Shown: positions 42,469 through 51,204 of the stretch, one piece after another
Position numbering within the stretch: position 1 is the stretch's first letter
How the letters are laid out: the number at the start of each line of letters is the position of its first letter
Assembly: GCF_003721565.1 (NCBI RefSeq)
Contig: NZ_RJJE01000017.1
Coordinates: forward strand, 434,001-498,000
DNA: 64,000 bases
Direction: 5' to 3'
From: Rufibacter immobilis
GTDB lineage: Bacteria > Bacteroidota > Bacteroidia > Cytophagales > Hymenobacteraceae
The notes under the pieces: generated by a model
Databases searched by the model: none
What the model was told of the DNA's origin: nothing
Seen by the model: only the letters and a program-made list of their open reading frames with translations
Translations under genes and position numbers: made by a program

Positions 42469-43434
42469 TTATAATAAAGCTTTGATCTGTGCAATAACTA
42501 CTTTACCGGTACTAGGTCTTTTAGCATCATACGAAACAAGATTCCCATTCTTATCAGAAAGCAAATATCGTGGATAAGCAGCCGTAGTGCTATCCTGCTG
42601 ATTTCCTAAAATAGTTTTCCAAACTTGTTGTTCCAGTGGCTTACTCATATAAATATGCCAACCTTGAAGGTTATACTTTTTTACGGCGTTTATCCAGCGT
42701 TGGCGACTATTGGGATGGCTGGTCTCACGGGCTAAATACAGGTATGCTATTTCTTTCCCTTTCAACTGCTCTTTTAGGCTAACTAAGTGCTGAAATTCTT
42801 GAATACAGGGCGAGCAGGAACTATACCATAAATCAATATATACCACCTTACTCCGGAACTGCGGTAGCTGTAGCACTTCATCTAAGCTTTGGTATTGATG
42901 TTCAATAAACATGGTCTGCTGGTCTCCCTTGTATTTCAGGTCCATTTGCATATTGATAAAAAAAACGGCACCAATAATAAAAATAACAGCGATAGAATAA
43001 AAGGTAATCTTTTTTAACAAGATGAATTTCCGGGCTAGTATCAAATGTTTAATACCAGCGTAGATAAAGCTAAAGAATAAAACAAAGACTAGTAACGGTA
43101 AACTATCCTGTACAATGGTGGGGTGGAATAAATGGGAAACTAAAAATTTATTTTTGAAAACGTCGGCCATCCAAGAAGCATATAAAAAAGCCGAGGTGAA
43201 ATAAGTTATGGCCAGAAGGAAAAGATTTAGCAGCAGATACCTTTTTAATTGCCCTTTTTGAAATAAAGAAAATAGAAAGTAAAGGTTTGCGAAGAATATG
43301 GCTCCCATACTTATATATAAGCAAGAACTATAGAGCAACATGAATATAGACCTTTCATCAGTCTTATTTATGATAAAGGTGCCCAATAGCATATATAGAA
43401 TAACTAAAACAACCAGTTCAATATTTCTTTTCAT
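42469..43434 (-). CDS. Membrane protein with C-terminal thioredoxin-like domain
   Basis: 321 residues. Five predicted membrane helices (about 6-22, 31-56, 65-88, 111-130, 140-161), then a TlpA/AhpC-like thioredoxin fold with the redox pair C207/C210 in WYSSCSPC. The domain after the last helix is probably on the outer face of the inner membrane, where it would reduce or oxidise envelope thiols. The gene is strongly AT-rich. No cytochrome-maturation neighbours are present. Confidence 0.8.
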   Translation of the reverse strand: MKRNIELVVLVILYMLLGTFIINKTDERSIFMLLYSSCLYISMGAIFFANLYFLFSLFQKGQLKRYLLLNLFLLAITYFTSAFLYASWMADVFKNKFLVSHLFHPTIVQDSLPLLVFVLFFSFIYAGIKHLILARKFILLKKITFYSIAVIFIIGAVFFINMQMDLKYKGDQQTMFIEHQYQSLDEVLQLPQFRSKVVYIDLWYSSCSPCIQEFQHLVSLKEQLKGKEIAYLYLARETSHPNSRQRWINAVKKYNLQGWHIYMSKPLEQQVWKTILGNQQDSTTAAYPRYLLSDKNGNLVSYDAKRPSTGKVVIAQIKALL

Positions 43435-43749
43435 GGAATAAAAAAATTAAATTTTCTTATATGTTTATTTATAAATATCTCATGACTTACTACGACTAGT
43501 ACATGAGGTAAATAATACCGATGTTTAAATATCTATATATTTAGTTGTTATTCTACATATATGCGTGCTTTTTATATAATGTTGGGCTACATATTTATTT
43601 GAGGTTGCTCCAAACTATTTAATTGTTTCTCATGGTGAGCCGTGGAAGAAAGTTAAAAATCGTTGGGGTGTCTATCTGTGGCTCAAGAGTAAACCATATA
43701 TCAACATTTTTACTCTTCAGTGTAATAGTAGATAGAAAATACATTTTTT
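43435..43749. other. AT-rich intergenic gap
   Basis: No gene or clear structure is seen between the membrane thioredoxin gene and the small hypothetical gene. Confidence 0.4.
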
Positions 43750-44043
43750 TCAAGTCCTGTTCAGCGCTTTGCCACTTTGCCCTTCAAAACAATCTTGAAT
43801 GTATTTATAAATTACCCGCTCTGTGCTTTCAATTTCTTTGGAGAATCGCTTTAATAATTCTACCTGTTCATGCGAGGGAGGTGAATTGTCCTCTACTTCA
43901 ATCGATAATTCTACAGTATTATTTTTAGAAATATTCTGTACGTTCCCAAAACATTCATTCACACTTTTGTCGGAATGTAGTTCTAATAGATCAAGTCCTT
44001 TTGAGTCGATTACAGGTTTGTTATGTTTCTTTTGAAAGAACAT
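43750..44043 (-). CDS. Hypothetical protein (97 aa)
   Basis: 97 residues, soluble. Strand-like N-terminal half (NNTVELSIEVEDNSPPSHEQ) followed by a helix (VELLKRFSKEIESTERVIYKYIQDCF). No family is recognised. The coding region is AT-rich like its neighbours. The short length and abrupt end could mean truncation of a longer protein. Confidence 0.55.
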   Translation of the reverse strand: MFFQKKHNKPVIDSKGLDLLELHSDKSVNECFGNVQNISKNNTVELSIEVEDNSPPSHEQVELLKRFSKEIESTERVIYKYIQDCFEGQSGKALNRT

Positions 44044-44072
44044 TTTCTTTTTAATATGATGCCCAACGGGAT

Positions 44073-44185
44073 AGGTATTGCCGAAGGCGGGGGATTTTTA
44101 GCCCAAATGTTTAATCAGAGAACTAAAGGAGAGCTTTGGATATAGGCCTAATTGAAACCGCTCAGCCCCGCATTCGGCAATACCT
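44073..44185. repeat. Inverted repeat element, about 113 bp
   Basis: Arms 44073-44092 and 44166-44185 match at 19 of 20 positions (AGGTATTGCCGAAGGCGGGG). The arms are embedded in GCCCAACGGG on the left and TTGTTACCAGCC on the right. Could be a folded recombination site or a miniature element; see findings. Confidence 0.7.
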
Positions 44186-44213
44186 TGTTACCAGCCGTAT
44201 TTCTTTCGGTTGT

Positions 44214-44987
44214 TTAGGTAGTGGGTGATGCACCGCCATCAACTGAATAATTGGTGCCTGTGATATATTTAGCTTCCGAAGAAACAAGGAATGCTACCAG
44301 GTTAGCCACTTCTTCGGGTTCTGCCATTCTACCCATTGGAACACCTACTTTGTCCATTACTGCTTTAAACGCCTCATCTGATGTGATGCCTGAAGATTTT
44401 GCCATATTTTCAATGAACTCCAACATCAACGGTGTTTCTACCACTCCCGGTGAAACAACATTTACCCGTATTCCTTTGGCGCCCAATTCGTTTGCCAATG
44501 CTTTACTGTAAACATTCAGCGCTGCTTTTGCAGAAGAGTAAGACATTGTCATTTCCCAAATGGGTTGTTTTGCGGCACCGGTAGAAATGTTGATGATTAC
44601 ACCGCTTTTTTGCTCAATCATTGTTGGCAACAACGCTTTGTTAACACGAACAGCTGACATAAAATTGAGTTGCCAATTATTGTTCCAATGTTCATCAGAA
44701 AGAGCGCTGAAACCACCGGCCGGACTTAAATTAGCACCTGCGTTATTGATGATAATGTCTATCCTGCCATATTTCTCCAGAATCTCTTTTGCAACTCTTT
44801 CTGCACTGTCGGGGTAGGCAAGGTCCGCGGAAATGAAATACTGTCCGGTGGTGTTTTCTTTTGGCGCAGTTCGTGCCGTTACCACCACCTGCATTCCTGC
44901 ATTGCTTAATTTATCGGCTATAGCTTTGCCAATGCCTTTTGTTCCGCCTGTTATTAAGGCAACTTGTCCTTTTGATAGAGTTTCCAT
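44214..44987 (-). CDS. SDR-family oxidoreductase
   Basis: 257 residues. Cofactor loop TGGTKGIG at 14-21, NNAG near 87, catalytic Ser in INISTGAAK and YSSAK with Tyr and Lys, then SPGVVETP and the C-terminal ITGTNYSVDGG typical of FabG-like SDRs. Substrate unknown. It is divergent from the HxlR regulator at 45099, a common arrangement in which the regulator senses the SDR substrate. Confidence 0.9.
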   Translation of the reverse strand: METLSKGQVALITGGTKGIGKAIADKLSNAGMQVVVTARTAPKENTTGQYFISADLAYPDSAERVAKEILEKYGRIDIIINNAGANLSPAGGFSALSDEHWNNNWQLNFMSAVRVNKALLPTMIEQKSGVIINISTGAAKQPIWEMTMSYSSAKAALNVYSKALANELGAKGIRVNVVSPGVVETPLMLEFIENMAKSSGITSDEAFKAVMDKVGVPMGRMAEPEEVANLVAFLVSSEAKYITGTNYSVDGGASPTT

Positions 44988-45098
44988 ATAGCTTTTAAAA
45001 TGAGTTGCAAAGCAATAGACAATACTTTACTTTTGAAAGTGGTTACATGAATGTACAGTAATACCAAAAAGTAAAGCATTGAACAGAATCAAGTCTAT

Positions 45099-45425
45099 AT
45101 GGACAAAAAAAAGTGCAGCAGCTCCAAAGAAAAATGTGCCCTTCAGGAAATCTTAGGTGTAATCGGCGGAAAATGGTCAATGTCAATTATCTATGCCTTA
45201 TTTACAGGTAAAAAGCGTTTTAGCGAGTTAGAACGGATGGTGCCAAATATAAATACCAGAATGTTGGTCAAGGAACTGAAGAATATGGAAGCCAATGGAA
45301 TAGTTGTCAGAGAAGTTTTTGCAACCGTGCCACCAACAGTTGAATACACCTTAACAACAAAAGGAAGAAAATTAGAGCCAATTATCAACGAGCTGTATAA
45401 ATGGGGTGTTGAGTATGTTGGCTAA
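45099..45425 (+). CDS. HxlR-family transcriptional regulator
   Basis: 108 residues, one winged helix: CALQEILGVIGGKWSMSII, RFSELERMVPNINTRML and the wing VEYTLTTKGRKLEPII. Conserved N-terminal Cys residues (CSSKEKCAL) may make it a redox or electrophile sensor, as in related members. It is divergent from the SDR at 44214, with 111 bp between, and likely controls it. Confidence 0.92.
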   Translation: MDKKKCSSSKEKCALQEILGVIGGKWSMSIIYALFTGKKRFSELERMVPNINTRMLVKELKNMEANGIVVREVFATVPPTVEYTLTTKGRKLEPIINELYKWGVEYVG

Positions 45426-45780
45426 CCGTGACGGTGGTGATAGGTGGTAGCCCGTCCGTGATAATTTTTTTCTAAAATCAGCGAAGAGCTGTCCAGTCCA
45501 AATGTAGATGATAGATGTTTGTCTGTTGAATTTCGGTAGTGTCAGCCGAATAGCAAACAGTCAGCGGACGGTTCTCCGCAGACTTTAGAACTGCCGGATC
45601 GTGTGGTCGTCTTTAATGGCTGATAACTACTGGATAACCTGAGTACCTTACTCCGTTTATTGGCTCTATTCCGGTTATCAGCGCTATAGCTATGGTCAAA
45701 CATCCGGTTGTCCTCCAGAATCAGCCGTTAACCGGAGAAGCGCTACCCAATATACTAGATCGCTACCACTTATAGAAGCA
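45426..45780. other. Intergenic gap
   Basis: No gene is seen. A CCGTGACGG and CCGTCCGTG pair near 45428-45462 is weakly inverted. Nothing else is supported. The right edge of the AT-rich block lies here. Confidence 0.4.
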
Positions 45781-45828
45781 CCTCCCGTTTAGGGGCTCTT
45801 TTTCCAAAAAGAGCCCCTAAACGGGAGG
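45781..45828. repeat. Palindromic repeat copy 11
   Basis: Perfect 23-bp arms CCTCCCGTTTAGGGGCTC..., loop CC; GGGGCTC/GAGCCCC compensated. Between convergent genes. Confidence 0.95.
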
Positions 45829-45831
45829 GAA

Positions 45832-46620
45832 TTAACGCGGCATGCGCAGACTGAGACCGGCACTTAGAAAGTAGTCAGGGGCAAGATGGTTTAAACTCAC
45901 CTCGGCGGAGAGGTCTAGCTGCATGTTGTGGCGGGGCATGAAGGTAAAGCCACCGTCGGCGGCGTGGCGCCAGTGTCCGTGGTGGGGTTTATCGCCGTAC
46001 AGTTCTACAAAAGCCCCAAAGTGGTGCGGGAGATCAGCGCCCAGCGAGAGGGTGTAAATGCCGGAACCGTGGGAGTTGTCGCCGTTCCATTCATAGCCCA
46101 TATTGTACCCCAGCTCCAAGCGTTGGGAAAGGGAGTGGGAGAGGGAGAGCCTGAAATCTGGGGCAAAGGTGGCAGGCCTGAAGACCGAGGAACCCGAGGG
46201 CAGGGTAAGGTGCCCCAGGAAAGCAATAGCTGGTAGTAAACCTTTCTCTTCAGATACTTTGATTTTTGTACCCACCGTGATCGCGTCCAGACCTTTGGCC
46301 TCATTGGAGCCTTGCGGAGAGGTGAGTCTCTGCCGGTGGTAATCGGTTTTGAGGCGCAGTTCCAGGCGCTCCCATACGCCCACCCGCAGCAGAACCGCCG
46401 GGTAATAAAAATCTGTGGTTCTTTCCCCATCCTGTAGATCCGTTTGCCGGAGTAGCCCGCTTTCCAGTTGCAGCGTACCCACGGGTACCACTTTAGCCGA
46501 TTCCGTCTGGTTAGGGCGGTCTGTATCAATGGGGGGAGAGGTCTTGAGGTTGTCGGGGCCGGATTGGGCGTAGCTTAGAGCAGGCAGCAGCGCGGCCAAC
46601 AGGAGGAGGCGTAGTTTCAT
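45832..46620 (-). CDS. Outer-membrane transporter-like beta-barrel protein
   Basis: 262 residues. Signal peptide about 1-18 (LLLAALLPALSYAQ). Starts TDRPNQTESAKVVPVGTLQLESGL, the opening strand of the MetA-pathway/transporter superfamily of outer-membrane barrels, and ends in strands to LSLRMPR. Substrate unknown. Confidence 0.8.
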   Translation of the reverse strand: MKLRLLLLAALLPALSYAQSGPDNLKTSPPIDTDRPNQTESAKVVPVGTLQLESGLLRQTDLQDGERTTDFYYPAVLLRVGVWERLELRLKTDYHRQRLTSPQGSNEAKGLDAITVGTKIKVSEEKGLLPAIAFLGHLTLPSGSSVFRPATFAPDFRLSLSHSLSQRLELGYNMGYEWNGDNSHGSGIYTLSLGADLPHHFGAFVELYGDKPHHGHWRHAADGGFTFMPRHNMQLDLSAEVSLNHLAPDYFLSAGLSLRMPR

Positions 46621-46685
46621 GGCAGAGGTAGTGTCATCTTAGAACCCTACAGGAAACGTGCACCTCACCGTTTGGTTGGGCAGCA

Positions 46686-46727
46686 GAGAAGCAAGGCCAA
46701 TAAGAGCTTCCTTTGGCCTTGCTTCTC
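46686..46727. repeat. 15-bp inverted repeat, hairpin
   Basis: GAGAAGCAAGGCCAA at 46686-46700 complements 46713-46727. It lies downstream of the TPR gene and upstream of the barrel gene on the minus strand. There is no clear T run, so termination is uncertain. Confidence 0.6.
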
Positions 46728-46841
46728 AAGATTTTGTATCTATTCTTAGCTGAGCTGGCCTAGCGGCAAATGGGGCAAAACCAGCGCTAAGGGATAAAAA
46801 TTTAGGAAAAACGTAAAAATAGTATGCATGCCAACTATTTT

Positions 46842-47180
46842 TTAATCATCTTCGTAATCTAAACCCATCATCTTGTTGTAGGCTTGCTGCAACTCAGAGA
46901 ACGCGTGGAGCTGGCCCAGCTGTCGGCTGATCTGCATGCCTTTCTGGTAGGCCTGTTTCGCGAGTTCCGGTTCCTCTAACTGCAGGTAGAGGCTGGCGGC
47001 GTGGTAGTAAGTACCTACATACTCGGGATGTTCGGCTAACAGTTTCTCGTAGAAAAAGCGCGCCTTTGCGGTGTCTGTGGGGCGGTATTCCGTCGCGATG
47101 GCGTACATGGTGAACGGATCATGGGGATCGTCCTCATAGAAGGCCAGGAGTTGCGTCAATCTGCTGTTAGTCGTTTCCAT
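46842..47180 (-). CDS. TPR-repeat protein
   Basis: 112 residues from the ATG at 47180; nine extra upstream residues in the longer frame are not used. Two to three tetratricopeptide-like repeats (DPFTMYAIATEY, AKARFFYEKLLAEHPEYVGTYYHAASLYLQLEEPELAKQAYQKGM). Acts as a protein-interaction module; partner unknown. Divergent from etfB. Confidence 0.85.
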   Translation of the reverse strand: METTNSRLTQLLAFYEDDPHDPFTMYAIATEYRPTDTAKARFFYEKLLAEHPEYVGTYYHAASLYLQLEEPELAKQAYQKGMQISRQLGQLHAFSELQQAYNKMMGLDYEDD

Positions 47181-47211
47181 TTGGTGAAATATTCTTAAAT
47201 TGCCCACAAAA

Positions 47212-47240
47212 TTAACTTAAATCCGCTAACCCTAAGTTAA
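47212..47240. promoter_or_regulatory. 8-bp inverted repeat directly before etfB
   Basis: TTAACTTA at 47212-47219 and TAAGTTAA at 47233-47240, ending one base before the etfB ATG. Could be an operator or an RNA stem hiding the ribosome site; both are inference. Confidence 0.3.
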
Positions 47241-47978
47241 ATGAAGATCTTAGTTTGTATTAGCAACGTACCTGATACCACCACCAAAATAACGTTTACC
47301 CCTGATGGCAAAGCGTTTAACACGGCTGGGGTACAGTTCGTGATCAATCCATATGATGAGTACGCGCTCACCCGTGCCATTGAGCTCAAAGAAGCGCAGG
47401 GCGGAACGGTAACCGTGCTGAACGTAGGTGAGGCTGAAACGGAACCAAACATCCGCAAGGCCCTGGCCATTGGCGCGGACGACGCCATCAGAGTTAATTT
47501 GAAACCCACAGATGCTTTCCTGGTAGCCCAGCAGATTGCCCACTACGCCAAAGAAGGCGGCTATGACCTGATTTTGATGGGCCGTGAGTCTATTGACTAC
47601 AACGGTTTCCAGGTGCACGGCATGGTAGGCGAGTTGTTAGGCATCCCAACCATTGCGCCGGCCATTAAGCTGGACGTAAACGGTTCTACCGCCACGCTGG
47701 AGCGCGAGATTGAAGGCGGAAAAGAGATCATTGAGGTTGCCCTGCCTATTGTAGCCAGCGCCCAGCAGCCCATGACCGAGCCACGCATCCCTAACATGCG
47801 CGGCATCATGACCGCCCGTACTAAGCCCCTCCAAGTGGTGGAGCCGGTAGGGCAGGAAGCCAAAACCAGCGTACAGGCCTATGAGTTACCACCCGCTAAA
47901 TCTGGCGTGAAAATGATTGACGCTGAGAATGCCGGTGAGTTGATTAAATTATTGCGTAACGAAGCTAAAGTTCTATAA
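47241..47978 (+). CDS. etfB: Electron transfer flavoprotein, beta subunit
   Basis: 245 residues. Full-length EtfB: KILVCISNVPDTTTKI at the start, NPYDEYALTRAIELKE, RKALAIGADDAIRV and AMP-binding-like DLILMGRESIDY. It forms a heterodimer with EtfA, carrying electrons from acyl-CoA dehydrogenases to the membrane quinone pool. The stop is 2 nt from the etfA ATG, so one operon. Confidence 0.97.
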   Translation: MKILVCISNVPDTTTKITFTPDGKAFNTAGVQFVINPYDEYALTRAIELKEAQGGTVTVLNVGEAETEPNIRKALAIGADDAIRVNLKPTDAFLVAQQIAHYAKEGGYDLILMGRESIDYNGFQVHGMVGELLGIPTIAPAIKLDVNGSTATLEREIEGGKEIIEVALPIVASAQQPMTEPRIPNMRGIMTARTKPLQVVEPVGQEAKTSVQAYELPPAKSGVKMIDAENAGELIKLLRNEAKVL

Positions 47979-47980
47979 GC

Positions 47981-48955
47981 ATGTCAGTATTAGTAGTGAT
48001 AGAATGCGCGAACGGCGAAGTGAAGAAGTCTTCTCTGGAAGCAGCTTCGTACGGGAGCAAAGTAGCGGCCGCGCTGGGTACCTCAGCCACCGCCGTCGCC
48101 ATTGGCGATGTGCAGGCAGATGCCCTTACCCGTTTGGGAGAGCAAGGCATTACCAAAGTATTGTTAGACAATGACAGCCGCCTGCATAACTTTGTGGGAG
48201 CGGCCTATGTGAAAGTGATTTCCAAAGTGGCAGAGTCTGAGAACTCTAGCGTAATTGTGCTTTCCAATTCCAATATTGGGGCGGCCATAGGGTCACGCCT
48301 GGCGGTGAAATTAGGTGCCAGCCTGGCTACTAACGTAGTGGCGCTGCCGCAGATCAACGGTTCTTCGTTCACGGTGCGCCGCGGGGTATTCTCCGGCAAG
48401 GCTTTCTCAGACGTGGAATTGTCTTCAGACAAAAAAATCATTGCCGTTAAGAAAAATGCGTTGGATATTGAGACCGCTGCCGAGGCCACTGCCACAGTAG
48501 AGAATTTCTCCGCAGATTTGTCAGACGCAGACTTCGCCACGGCGCCTAAAGAAACCATCAAACAGTCTGGCGATATTCTTTTGACCGAGGCAGATCTGGT
48601 TGTTTCTGGCGGCAGAGGCTTGAAAGGGCCAGAAAACTGGCATTTAATTGAAGATTTAGCCAAAGCCCTGGGGGCGGCCACGGCCTGCTCTAAACCAGTG
48701 GCAGATGTGGGCTGGAGACCTCACCATGAGCACGTTGGCCAAACGGGCATCACCGTAAGCCCTAACCTGTACATTGCCGTGGGTATCTCCGGAGCCATCC
48801 AGCACCTGGCGGGGGTTAACTCTTCTAAAGTAATTGTCGTTATCAATAAAGATCCGGAGGCACCGTTCTTCAAAGCCGCAGATTACGGTATTGTGGGGGA
48901 TGCAACTGAGGTTGTCCCTAAATTGATAGAAGCCGCCAAAGCTTTAGACAAATAG
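47981..48955 (+). CDS. etfA: Electron transfer flavoprotein, alpha subunit
   Basis: 324 residues. The C-terminal FAD-binding domain has [38 protein letters not shown] and [20 protein letters not shown]. The N-terminal part (about 1-190) pairs with EtfB. Cytoplasmic. Confidence 0.97.
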   Translation: MSVLVVIECANGEVKKSSLEAASYGSKVAAALGTSATAVAIGDVQADALTRLGEQGITKVLLDNDSRLHNFVGAAYVKVISKVAESENSSVIVLSNSNIGAAIGSRLAVKLGASLATNVVALPQINGSSFTVRRGVFSGKAFSDVELSSDKKIIAVKKNALDIETAAEATATVENFSADLSDADFATAPKETIKQSGDILLTEADLVVSGGRGLKGPENWHLIEDLAKALGAATACSKPVADVGWRPHHEHVGQTGITVSPNLYIAVGISGAIQHLAGVNSSKVIVVINKDPEAPFFKAADYGIVGDATEVVPKLIEAAKALDK

Positions 48956-48965
48956 AAGAGAAACT

Positions 48966-49580
48966 GTGAAGAAAATTGAGCTAGAGATTCTGGGTTTGTC
49001 CTCAAGCCAGTCGCAATCTGGATCCTTCGCCTTAGTGTTGGGTGAAAAGGAGGGAACTCGTCGTTTGCCTATCATTATTGGCATGTTTGAGGCGCAGTCC
49101 ATTGCCATCCAGATTGAAAAGATTAATCCTACCCGCCCACTTACGCATGACTTGTTCAAGTCTTTTGCCCAACAAATGGCCGTGAGCGTGCAGGAAATTA
49201 TGATTTCGGATTTAAAAGAAGGGGTGTTCTTCTCCAAGATTGTCTGCACAGACGGCGAGAAGGAGTTTGAGCTGGATGCCCGCCCGTCAGACGCCATTGC
49301 CATTGGCCTGCGGTTTGGGGTGCCTATTTACACGGTAGAATCGGTTCTGTCAGAAGCTGGTATCATCTTGAGTGATATGGAAGAAGAGGACGAAGACGAG
49401 GAAACCGATGAAATCCCTACTTCTTCGGCCGCCGGTTCCTCTTCCTCGGGCAGCAGCGCGAAAAGCAACATCACAGAAGTTTCTGTGGAGGAGCTCAACA
49501 ACATGCTCAACGAAGCCCTGGAAAAGGAAGACTATGAACGCGCCGCCAAAATTCGCGACGAGCTGAACAAACGGAATTAA
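48966..49580 (+). CDS. Bifunctional nuclease-domain protein with UVR motif
   Basis: 204 residues, GTG start at 48966. BFN (DUF151) domain at about 1-130 (RRLPIIIGMFEAQSIA, RPLTHDLFKSF, DARPSDAIAIGLR). An acidic, serine-rich linker follows at about 135-165, then a UvrB/UvrC-type motif (NEALEKEDYERAAKIRDEL). BFN proteins have nuclease activity in some bacteria and plants. It starts 10 nt after etfA, so likely co-transcribed. Confidence 0.88.
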   Translation: MKKIELEILGLSSSQSQSGSFALVLGEKEGTRRLPIIIGMFEAQSIAIQIEKINPTRPLTHDLFKSFAQQMAVSVQEIMISDLKEGVFFSKIVCTDGEKEFELDARPSDAIAIGLRFGVPIYTVESVLSEAGIILSDMEEEDEDEETDEIPTSSAAGSSSSGSSAKSNITEVSVEELNNMLNEALEKEDYERAAKIRDELNKRN

Positions 49581-49603
49581 GCTTAATTCACACGCATAAG
49601 AAG

Positions 49604-49637
49604 AAAGTCTTGGGCCCTACCCAAGACTTTTTCTTTT
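49604..49637 (+). terminator. Rho-independent terminator
   Basis: AAAGTCTTGGG (49604-49614) pairs with 49620-49630, followed by TTCTTTTT. Ends the etfBA-BFN operon. Confidence 0.9.
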
Positions 49638-49677
49638 TCAGGAGAATTTGGTTTAATTTTGAGGATATTTCTCTTCT

Positions 49678-50979
49678 ATGTTATCTGTCTTTCAGGGCCT
49701 CATTGGCTACTTCATCCTCATAGGAATTGCCTTTCTCTTCTCCACTAACCGCAAAGCCATCAGCTGGAAACTGGTTGGGGTTGGGATTCTAATCCAGATC
49801 ATTTTCGGTACGCTGGTAACAGAGGTTGAATTTGTGAAGCGGGGCTTTGAGATTGTGAGCGAAGGCTTTGTGAAACTCCTCAGCTTCGCCGATGCCGGCG
49901 CCGAATTTCTCTTCGGGGAGCTGGCCAAACCAGATTCTCCGGCCGGAACCGGCTATATCTTCGCCTTTAAGGTACTACCCACCATCATCTTCTTCTCCAC
50001 GGTAACGGCTGGTTTGTATTACCTGGGCGTGTTGCAGAAAATTGTGTACGGAATTGCCTGGGTTATGTCTAAAGGCATGCGTCTCTCCGGAGCCGAGAGC
50101 CTCTCTGCGGCGGGGAACATCTTCCTGGGCCAGACAGAGGCACCTTTGCTGGTACGTCCGTTCATCCAGAACATGACCCGCTCTGAGCTGATGTGCTTGA
50201 TGACGGGCGGGATGGCTACCTTGGCGGGTGGGGTACTGGCCGCTTACGTGGCGTTCCTGGGCGGCGATGACCCGGCGCAACAGGCTATCTTTGCCGCGCA
50301 CTTGCTTACGGCCTCCATCATGAATGCCCCGGCGGGTATTGTGATGGCCAAAATCCTGGTTCCGGAGACGGAAGCAGACAAAATCAACACCACGCTGGAA
50401 GTAAGCAAAGAATCTTTGGGCGTGAACGTAATTGATGCCATGTCTACCGGCGCCGCCGATGGACTAAAGCTGGCCCTGAACGTAGGGGGGATGCTCTTAG
50501 CCTTTATTGCGGTCATTGCCCTGTTAAATTCTATCCTGCTGTGGCTGGGTACTTTCTCAGGCCTGAATGAAATCATTGTGAGCAGCACCGGCGGGCGGTT
50601 TGAGGGGCTCAACTTCCAGTACATCCTAGGCCAAATCTTTAGAGTGTTCGCGTTCCTGATGGGGAGCCCGTGGCAAGACACACTGCAGGTGGGTAGTCTC
50701 TTGGGGCAGAAAACGGCGGTGAATGAGTTTGTGGCGTACATGGATCTTGCCAACATGAAAACCCAGGGCACTCTCTCTCCCAAGTCTGTGATTCTGGCAA
50801 CCTACGCCTTGTGCGGTTTCTCCAATTTCAGCTCTATTGCCATCCAGATTGGCGGGATTGGGGGGATGGCTCCGGCGCAGCAGGGAAATCTTTCCAAACT
50901 GGGGCTACGGGCGCTGCTGGGGGCGTCTATTGCCTGTATGATGACCGCAACCATAGCCGGTATCCTCTTTGAATTGTAA
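49678..50979 (+). CDS. Nucleoside transporter, CNT family (NupC-like)
   Basis: 433 residues, about ten membrane helices. Family motifs: GAESLSAAGNIFLGQTEAPLL and LMTGGMATLAGGVLAAYVAFLG. C-terminal YALCGFSNFSSIAIQIGGIG. It imports nucleosides coupled to Na+ or H+. It has its own terminator just upstream, so it is transcribed independently of the preceding operon. A pair of palindromes follows. Confidence 0.93.
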   Translation: MLSVFQGLIGYFILIGIAFLFSTNRKAISWKLVGVGILIQIIFGTLVTEVEFVKRGFEIVSEGFVKLLSFADAGAEFLFGELAKPDSPAGTGYIFAFKVLPTIIFFSTVTAGLYYLGVLQKIVYGIAWVMSKGMRLSGAESLSAAGNIFLGQTEAPLLVRPFIQNMTRSELMCLMTGGMATLAGGVLAAYVAFLGGDDPAQQAIFAAHLLTASIMNAPAGIVMAKILVPETEADKINTTLEVSKESLGVNVIDAMSTGAADGLKLALNVGGMLLAFIAVIALLNSILLWLGTFSGLNEIIVSSTGGRFEGLNFQYILGQIFRVFAFLMGSPWQDTLQVGSLLGQKTAVNEFVAYMDLANMKTQGTLSPKSVILATYALCGFSNFSSIAIQIGGIGGMAPAQQGNLSKLGLRALLGASIACMMTATIAGILFEL

Positions 50980-50993
50980 GGCTTGAGATAGCC

Positions 50994-51059
50994 AAAAGCG
51001 CGGCTCCCGTTTAGGGGCTCTTTTTCCAAAAAGAGCCCCTAAACGGGAGCCGCGCTTTT
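50994..51059. repeat. Palindromic repeat copy 12, 32-bp perfect arms
   Basis: Arms 50994-51025 and 51028-51059, loop CC, copy-specific ends AAAAGCGCGGCTCC. Between convergent genes; A4/T4 ends suit termination both ways. Confidence 0.95.
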
Positions 51060-51126
51060 ATACAAGTTTTATCTGGTGGATTGATCCTATTTCATGTCTG
51101 GGGTTATCACAAAAAATAACCTTCAT

Positions 51127-51168
51127 TGCGTTTAGGAGCCGTTTTTGGAAAAACAGCCCCTAAACGCA
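51127..51168. repeat. Palindromic repeat copy 13
   Basis: TGCGTTTAGGAGC and complement, with one arm mutated (GGAGCC against CAGCCCC). Second copy in the same gap. Confidence 0.9.
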
Positions 51169-51204
51169 GCGCTGAATCTTGAAGAGGATAAAATAGGGTG
51201 CTAT

